From the NCBI GenBank assembly GCA_026545225.1, contig CM048847.1, forward strand, positions 11,030,501 through 11,094,500: a DNA stretch of 64,000 nt, written 5' to 3'. Both the position numbers and the translations under genes were made by a program. Source of the DNA: Cornus controversa. Lineage: Eukaryota; Streptophyta; Magnoliopsida; Cornales; Cornaceae. This document shows positions 56,951 to 64,000 of the stretch, piece after piece; the stretch's first letter is position 1; every line of letters begins with the position of its first letter. Below the pieces are notes generated by a model. That model searched no databases, had not been told where the DNA came from, and worked only from the letters and a program-made list of their open reading frames with translations.

Positions 56951-58379
56951 TGATTCCTGTGTGAGTGTGACTCAATAAGTGTATCAATTAAAATTATCAC
57001 ACTTCGCAATAAAATGAATTTCTTGCAGAATAAGGCTATCGAAAGGGGTGTCGAACCTCAGAGACTGTGGTCTGACTGAGTTGGATATACGGAATTAATT
57101 CTAATTAAATTTAAAAGAAAAAAATTTTGATTTTTATAACTAAATTAACTAATGAAGCAATTGAACAAAAGCAAGAAAAACTAAGGAGTATAGAGAATAT
57201 AAGATAAATCAAGGGTTATTGATTTCACCACTAACTTCACAATCAATGGCCAATTGAACTAACTATGGGGCATCATATCATGCATAAGTGGTGTCAGTGG
57301 CTACAAGTTCACCTCCATCCGTCAAGAAGATAACATATGATTAAGGCTAAGTCATGGACTATCTTCGATTGGCATGGGTCATCTGCCTAACTACTCTAAT
57401 CTATGGTGCAGTATGGTTCATCTTCTCTAGGCATAATCCATCAAAGATTTTAATGATATATTCAGTGAAAACCATTGTGTAATAATCACTTTCATGATCA
57501 CAGAAAACAAGAGGGACGAGTTCAATAACAACAATCAAGTATCTAAGACAAGATAAGAAATCATTGAAATTGAATTTATAAGACTTTTATTGCTCAATTC
57601 TATACGAAGAATCCGCTAAATTACACAATCTATGAATGAATACAAAAATTTCCAATAATTAAAACAATTAAACCAGTGATGTTTAGTTAGGGCTACATCA
57701 AAACCCTCGTGGCTGAACTAGCCGCTCATGATACGCCTTGTTCTCCAATGATTTTCCACTCCAAAAGCTCTTCAAAGCTGCTGCCAAGCCTCCCAATACA
57801 GCCCTAATTTGTCACTTTAAATAGCCAAGAGAATACATCAAAGTACTAATCCAATTAGGAATTAATTAGGTTTTCCCGCAACACTAATCAGGTGGGTTTT
57901 TCCTGCTAACGTTCAACCCAACTTTTGACTCACTAAAAGTCCGATTCACGGAATTTTTGTGAAATACAAAAGTGTGCAGAATCGAATTTCGTTTCTTAGA
58001 TATAAAAATTAAGTCGATTTGACGCTCGGAAATAACACTTCTAGTCCATTTTCCAAAACGGGATTAAGACTGTATTATGCGCAGATTTGGGCTTCAGGCC
58101 CGAAACCTTCTTAAGCAGCTGTAATTCTCTTGGACCTTTTCCATGGGCTAATTTGAGTTGAAATAAATGGTTGAATAAATCTCATTGATGTAGGTTTCAT
58201 CTAACCATCTTGGATGTCTTCTTTAAAAGCCCAAAATCATGGTTTTAACTGAAATAATCATTAAGGCCCTAAAAATACAGAAAACACTAAAACAAAGTAA
58301 AATCACAAAATAATCTATCACTAAGAGAATAAAATACACATGTTAAGAGGCTAGAATGCGTAAAATTCAACGCCGATCA
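56951..58379 (-). repeat. Athila LTR L4, shared by E5 and E6
   Basis: 1429 bp, the same length as L1. It starts TGATTCCTGTG and ends CGCCGATCA. A primer-binding site lies on the left and a polypurine tract (CATCCCCAAACTT on +) plus hairpin (58396-58417) on the right, so it is 5' LTR to one unit and 3' LTR to the other. Differences from L1 are somewhat more frequent than between L2 and L3, in line with E4 being younger. Confidence 0.9.
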
Positions 58380-60543
58380 CATCCCCAAACTTACATATTG
58401 CTAGTCCCTTAGCAATAGAATAAAACAAAACTAAAACAAAGGAAACTAACAAATACTAACTAAACTACCCAACTCCACTTTCGTGGGAGAAACGATTGCA
58501 TTTAGCGTATGCAACAAGCCTTTAAACCCCTAGGTTCCCCCTAGTGGACGAGTATTGTCTCGTGAGGGTTTCCAGAAATGTTACCCACAAATATTCAAAA
58601 TTTTGTTTCAACATTAATTCAAGAAAAAGATTACAATATATAGTTACAAACTTGCATTCAAGAATAATTTCAAACTTTCAAATTCTATAATTCAAATCAA
58701 TGGTCCCCATGCATAATTCACATCAACATATATCAAAATAATCAACTCTAGTTCCCTCATGTAAAGTGAACTAGCAGTCATCTTATGTAGTATAACTCAA
58801 CTCTGAATATATTAAGGCACATACCCCTTCAACTCACTAACTCCCCTTATTGAAATCATACTTCCAAACATGAATACTTTTTCATTTTTTTTTCATTCTT
58901 TTTTTTTTCATTGCTTTATTGGTTGTGCAATGTCTTGATTTATTAAGCTTTCTGAAATATCCATGTAGCAAGCTTTCAGTCAGTGACTCCCAAACCAGAT
59001 GGCTTTAGGGCACTAGGCTTTAAGATACCCCGAAGAACCTAATTACTCGAATTAGTCAGGCTACAAATCAAGACAACCAATGCTCATCTTTTCTCACCCT
59101 TTCACTTTTGACGCGAACACTCCGTGCTTCCTGAGGCATAGAGGCTCGGTTACTCATGAAAAGAATCAAATTGATTTGCTTTCAACATATTCTTTTTCTC
59201 AATTTTTTTTCTTTCTCTTCTTTTTTTTCTTTTTTATTGAAATCAAGTAAAACACATCATTGGTACTCATTCTCAAGAGATACTAATTAATATCAAGAAT
59301 ATCTAACTTAATAACTCAGAGCCAAAGTTTATACCTCACAAGATTATGCTAGTGTGTTTGTGCATGTGAGGAAACTAAAACTAATCACCCCAAAGCATGT
59401 TAATGCAAATCATGATTAAAACCACTTAATTTAAACCATAGTTTTCAAAAATCTAAAACATACTCAAAAATTGCAAGTTATGCACCTACATAAGGTATTA
59501 ATTCCTTGAAAAATGTAAAAACATTCTATCTAAAAATAAAATAAACAAACTAAGAAAATAAAATAAACAAAATCCTAAAACAAGAAGAATTTCACACAAA
59601 TTTCCCCCCATATGCAATAAAGCACAACAATAAGGCATCGCCCCACCCCCAAACTTAAACTGTACATTATCCTCAATGTACTACCAATCGAAGCATAGAG
59701 AAGGGTAAGAACGATATTACCAGAAATCCAGAGAATAGTGGCAAGAAAATAGAGCAAATAAATAGTATGAAGGCAATACAAGCACACCCCCAAACTTGGA
59801 TGTTTCAACCTGTCAAAACAAACCACTATACCCCAAAGACCAAGTGAAATAGTATGGGTGAAAATAAAAATGAAATAAATTTTTTTTTTTTAACTGAAGA
59901 AAGAAAAAAGAAAAAAATAATATGAAAAATAAAATAAAGAAGAAAAAAATAAAAAAAATAAAAATACAAAAGATAGTTACCTCAGAAAAATCAAGGAAAA
60001 GGTGCTGCTAAAACATCTAAGTCATGGCCGGAATGGATCATCAAAATCAACCAACTAGCACACAGTCAATGCACAATGTCCTCCCCCAAACTTGGAGCAC
60101 AAAACCCCTCAAAGAAATCTCCTCACTTCCACAATTAATTCACACCTCTTGTGAAGAAGGAAACATGAAAAAGTTGAAACTTTAATGATGAAGGAGAATA
60201 AAAAGTTAGAATTGATGATGGTGGTGATGAATGATGATGATCAAGTAGGTGTATGGAAATAAAATTGAAAGATTTTAGAGTGTATATTGATGTTGGAGAG
60301 GCACAAAGAGGCACCAAAGCATGTAAATCCAAGTAGGAGCAAGTTGGGCATGAAAGAGGGTCTCAAAATATAATAAAAATGTAGCAGTTGGGCCATATGG
60401 GGCTGGGCGATCGATCCCCCTAGGGCTGGGCAATCGATCGCCCAGCTGGTTGCTCTCCCAGCTTGGGGAAAAATGGGGGCGATTGACCCCCCTTCAAAGG
60501 GGCGATCAATCCCCCCTACTGGAGCCTGTTTAGTCTCTATCGC
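58380..60543 (-). other. E6 3' internal region, cut by a CACTA end
   Basis: Aligns with 41654-43710: polypurine tract, hairpin, AAGTTTGGGGG tracts at about 58382, 59645, 59783 and 60082, T-rich runs (58885-58912 and 59205-59235), and a GATCGATC palindrome array (about 60405, 60428, 60478 and 60500). No coding sequence is supported. It ends where CACTACAAGAAAA starts. Confidence 0.8.
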
Positions 60544-60756
60544 CACTACAAGAAAATTGAGTTTCAACAAGGTGCAATGCATGTCGTTAAAGTATTTTTA
60601 CGACATACATTCATATGCCGTTACTGATCATACCGTGAAAACTCTTTTTTATTCACGGCATGCAAAGTATGTTGTAACTATTTAAATATGACGTCGTGGT
60701 GTAGCCAAATAACCGTTGCTTTCAAACTTTTATGACACATTTTACATGTTGTTAAT
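60544..60756 (+). mobile_element. CACTA (En/Spm) transposon end
   Basis: CACTACAAGAAAATTGAG is the classic plant CACTA terminal repeat. It is followed by short subterminal repeats in both orientations (ATGCCGT, ACGGCAT, CATGTCGT, ACGACAT, GACGTCG), as usual in this superfamily. The partner end is not seen in the window. The three bases before it (CGC) would be the expected target duplication. The right limit is a guess where another element seems to start. Confidence 0.8.
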
Positions 60757-61440
60757 TGATGAAGCAGAAATTATCGCACGATCTGGTCAAATGCCAACCT
60801 GTAAAAAAGGACAAGAGAAGGGTAATCGAGAGGGCACCGGCGTGTTGCCGGCCGACTACGCTCCGACGATCAAGTCAGAAATCGGAAGAATTTTTTAAAA
60901 CTGTAAAGGAACTCAAAGGGTATTAATTGCGTACATTGGTATATGGACTGTCTCTATATTTATAGTGGTCAAATGGGATTGTGTCCTAGTAGGAGACTCG
61001 CTCTTTAGTTCCCTAGACTCATCTAGAGATAGAGAAGTCATGGTCAAAGTAGACTTTTTATCCACGTCACCTTGAACTCAACCTCCACGTTGTCCATTTC
61101 ATAATTGGAGTCAAATACTCTATCAGATGCCCCCTGTTCATGAGGGTCGCTCATCGGGCCTCAGGAACACTTTGGTTGGCCCATCGGGTTGTAGAAACGA
61201 AATCCTATTTTAAAAATTTTTGCTAAGCTTCCATTTTAGCCCACGAATTCCAATCTCGAACCTGTTAAGCTCCTAAGCTGTTGGGGACCGGTTTGGGTCG
61301 GGCCTAGTGGTCGGACTTGGCTGGCTTTTAGGGGTCGGCCTACTTTTTGTGAAACTTCTCTCTCTCTGAGGTATCCTCTGGTTCCTTAAGAAAAAAACAT
61401 TTACGGTATAATCCTGCAAAAGAACTTACGCAATGGACTC
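60757..61440 (-). repeat. Probable Gypsy-type LTR piece (leader and TATA region)
   Basis: On the minus strand a TATA box (CTATAAATATAG, about 60953-60967) is followed downstream by GACTTGATCGTCGGAGCG and a GGCCGGCAACACGCCGGTG hairpin. This layout (TATA, then a ...TGACTT...CGTCGGAG... leader) is common just downstream of the transcription start in plant Ty3/Gypsy LTRs. No primer-binding site follows, so it is a 3' LTR, solo LTR or fragment. The boundaries are uncertain and the clade cannot be named. Confidence 0.5.
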
Positions 61441-62455
61441 ACCTTGCTATTGGGTAAAATTCCCTTCGACGGGTTGTGCTCTATAGGGTCAATTGACCAT
61501 GTTCTTGGAATTTACTTATTCCGTCTTTTTCATTAAAGATCCCCTTTAGAGGCGTTCCTCTGTGGGGTTCCTTGACAATGCTCTCAGGATTAATTCACTG
61601 CACATTATTTTTTTATTAAAGGCCCTCTTTAGAGGTGTGCCCCCGTAGGACTGTTTGACAATATTCTCAGAATTAATTCATCCCACCTTTTTCATTAAAG
61701 GCCCTCTGTTAGAGGTGTGTCCCCCTAGGGCTGTGCCCCCGTAGGGCTATTTGACAATGTTCTCGAAATTAATTCATTCCGTCTTTTTCATTAAAGGCCC
61801 TCTGTTAGAGGTGTGTCCCCGTAGGGCTGTGCCACAGTAGGGCTGTTTGACAACGTTCTCGGAATTAATTCATCCTGCCTTTTTTATTAAAGGCCCTCTG
61901 TTAGAGGTGTGTCCCCATAAGGCTGTGCCCCCGTAGGGCTATTTGACAATGTTTTCGGAATTAATTCATCCCGCCTTTTTCATTAAAGGCCCTCTGTTAG
62001 AGGTGTGTACCCGTAGGGCTGTGCCACCGTGGGGCTGTTTGACAACGTTCTCGGAATTAATTCATCCTGCCTTTTTTATTAAAGGCCCTTTGTTAGAGGT
62101 GTGTCCTCGTAGGGCTATTTGACAATGTTCTCGAAATTAATTCATCTCACTTTTTTCATTAAAGGTCCTCTGTTAGAGGTGTGTCCCCGTAGGGCTGTGC
62201 CACCGTAGGGCTGTTTGACAACGTTCTCAGAATTAATTCATCCCGCCTTTTTTATTAAAGGCCTTCTGTTAGAGGTGTGTCCCCGTAGGGCTATTTGACA
62301 ATGTTCTCAGAATTAATTCATCCCGCCTTTTTCATTAAAGGCCCTCTGTTAGAGGTGTGTCCCCGTAGGGCTATTTGACAATGTTCTCAGAATTAATTCA
62401 TCCCACCTTTTTCATTAAAGGCCCTCTGTTAGAGGTGTGTCCCCGTAGGGTGTTG
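61440..62455. repeat. Tandem array, ~80/97 bp units, about 11 copies
   Basis: The unit runs TTAAAGGCCCTCTGTTAGAG, GTGTGTCCCCGTAGGGCT, (optional GTGCCACCGTAGGGCT), then TTTGACAAYGTTCTCGGAAT and TAATTCATCCYGCCTTTTT. Long and short units differ by the optional ~16 bp duplicated CCGTAGGGCTG module. Units also alternate between two types (TTTGACAATG with TTTTCATT, and TTTGACAACG with TTTTTATT), giving a higher-order pattern. Two diverged units lead the array. On the minus strand it lies upstream of the LTR TATA box. Confidence 0.9.
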
Positions 62456-64000
62456 ACCTTTTAGTAAGGGGAGGAATTGATGGCTTGACCCTTTAATAAG
62501 GGGAGGAATAAGCTCGATCCTTTAATAAAGAGAGGTTAAACTTACTCGAGCTTTACTCAGTTCACTTGCATCAACAAAATATATGTACATTCACCAGAGA
62601 GTGAAAGAGCCGGTGGCAAAAAATGAGTTGTCCATGCCTAAGTAAATTGCTGCACATGCACTTGTTACTGTTGTATATAAAAATTGATGCAATCCCATTT
62701 ATTGGGTTTGTCACATTTTTCTCATCACTAACTAACTAACTATTTTCCACTTTCATATAATAATTAAACCATGCTCACCATCTTAATAAAAAGATAATAT
62801 ATATGAAATAAGAGTAGCTGGTTGATTATGCATGGTTGCCATTGCACACACCTTTGAGTCTCTGACTACTTCAGGCATACATGAATAGAATGAATTTTCA
62901 CCCTTGAATTGCTAGCATAAGAATAAGAAGAAAATATGAATTATGATGCTAAGAGAGTATCACCAAAATTGCAGCCCTATCATTTAAGGGTAGACCAAAA
63001 AGGGAGATATAAAGGCAGTTTGATAAGTGAAAATCTCTCTTCTAAAGAATCTCCCCTTTCCATAGACTATTTGGATTTCAATGTAGTCTCTAATTGAAGG
63101 GAATTGGCTCCTCTTTTTCAACCAATCCATTTTTTGATTCTCTCTTCTACATTCTAAATTTTTAATAACCTAGCTACAACATGTCAAAGAAGTACTTTAA
63201 AAACTTCTTATGCTAATGTACTTCTTGATGAGATGATATTATGTGAGATCCATATGAATGTATTTATTGACTATTTAGAGTAATAATGTTTTGAACGTGT
63301 ATGTTGCTAACTGTTTGTATTATTGTTTGAAAGGGTTTATAACTCCACACAATAAATAAATGTGTCACCAGTAATCTTTACAAGAAGAGACACCATCTTT
63401 GTAATGGTGAATCAATTAACACTGTTCGTTGCACCAATTGTCCATTCATACATGTGGACTTCAATTGTCGTGGCTTGATGTTGTTGTTGCTGCTTATTAC
63501 AAGTGCCTAAAGGATTAATCCAAACGATACACATCAGTATATCCAGCAACATGTCCACCTAGATAACCAGCGACACAATGTGGTCTAGCGGTGGTGAATT
63601 ATGCTTTTATATATATATATATCAAAGCAAGCAGACAAGTATTTAATGATGGCTTAAATATAAGGAAAAATTAGGCAAATATATCTTTCAAAAATTAATA
63701 AACCATTTAAAACATTGTTGTCAGTGGCGCATATTGGCTTGTGCAAGCTGCTTGGAAAATCAAACAAGGATTTATGCTTCTCAATGTGGTACCATACTCT
63801 TCTCAATAAAAACTGTTAGTTTTGTCTTTAATAACTTTATACTTTAATTTTGGTTCTAGCAATTTAGTAAACACATGAAATAATTATATATAAAAATATA
63901 TAATATATTCATGTATCTATATTGTAGGCGTAGCAATGTAGTTTACAAGGCAAAGCTATTTCTCAACAAAATCCTTTAGTCATGAATTCGAGGTACCAAA
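62456..64000. other. AT-rich end stretch, nothing recognised
   Basis: Begins with three short AGTAAGGGGAGGAATT-like direct repeats (62461-62535), then AT-rich sequence. There is a (TA)n run at 63609-63623. No reading frame of note, RNA gene or element end is supported. Confidence 0.5.

Larger units (their letters stand above)
40225..60543 (-). mobile_element. Athila-type dimer E5/E6 sharing one LTR, with E4 nested inside
   Basis: Three pieces in tandem on the minus strand: LTR L1 (40225-41653), internal sequence (41654-43710 plus 54435-56950), LTR L4 (56951-58379), then directly the 3' internal region of a second unit (58380-60543). L1 and L4 are both 1429 bp. L4 has a primer-binding site on its left side and a polypurine tract on its right side, so it serves both units. 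It lies in LTR F and is cut on the right by a CACTA end. It is a fossil; of the coding region only gag-type pieces are seen in E5. Confidence 0.85.

Noticed and set aside
61440-62455. CRISPR-like or coding repeat
   Set aside because: Full-length tandem units with no unique spacers, and no open frame through the array.
60544-64000. A complete CACTA transposon
   Set aside because: No inverted TTTTCTTGTAGTG end and no transposase sequence were found to the right within the window.

Overview
The window looks like intergenic heterochromatin of a flowering plant, most likely a eudicot with a large, repeat-rich nuclear genome. The evidence is Ty3/Gypsy chromovirus (Tekay/Del type) and Athila-type retroelements, Harbinger, hAT and CACTA DNA transposons, long AT-rich stretches, and no intact host gene. 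I see no rRNA, tRNA or CRISPR. The species cannot be named from what I see. Nearly all the coding capacity belongs to old retroelements, which I describe as fossils.

Layout. 1-4147: broken Tekay-type element, + strand, cut by the window edge. 4148-4952: LTR of a related element, abutting a dead Harbinger transposase fragment (4953-5338). 5458-5887: dead GRF-zinc-finger/membrane-anchor gene fragment. 6113-6822: two tandem repeats. 6833-22927: Tekay-type element E1 (- strand), whose gag carries solo LTR 'B' (12444-19353), which itself carries a 4.2 kb solo LTR 'A' (12824-17056, target duplication ATATC). 22928-28731: non-LTR stretch with low-complexity repeats, a 0.6 kb MITE, a promoter-like patch, and a 501 bp hAT-type MITE with an 8 bp target duplication.

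28732-60543 is a deep nest, all on the - strand: LTR 'C' holds element E2 (29151 onward). The 5' LTR of E2 holds LTR 'F' (38754-40224). F holds an Athila-type dimer E5/E6 sharing one LTR (40225-60543). E5 holds a further Athila-type element, E4 (43711-54434, target duplication TCGCC). A CACTA end starts at 60544, followed by a Gypsy-like LTR piece with a long ~80/97 bp tandem array (to 62455) and featureless AT-rich DNA to the end.

The most interesting signals are not genes. (1) The Tekay-type LTRs carry arrays of a short, mostly palindromic motif at a fixed place. The motif differs between LTR types, and at least one pair of otherwise alignable LTRs has it swapped at every site while spacers and orientations are kept. 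(2) The same LTRs carry a tandem array of hairpins with a fixed core and outer stems that appear to co-vary. (3) The Athila-type elements carry their own GATCGATC palindrome array, four AAGTTTGGGGG tracts each, and a perfect 8 bp hairpin next to the polypurine tract. Together these suggest modular, fast-switching recognition sites in plant retroelements. That reading is inference and can be tested by alignment.
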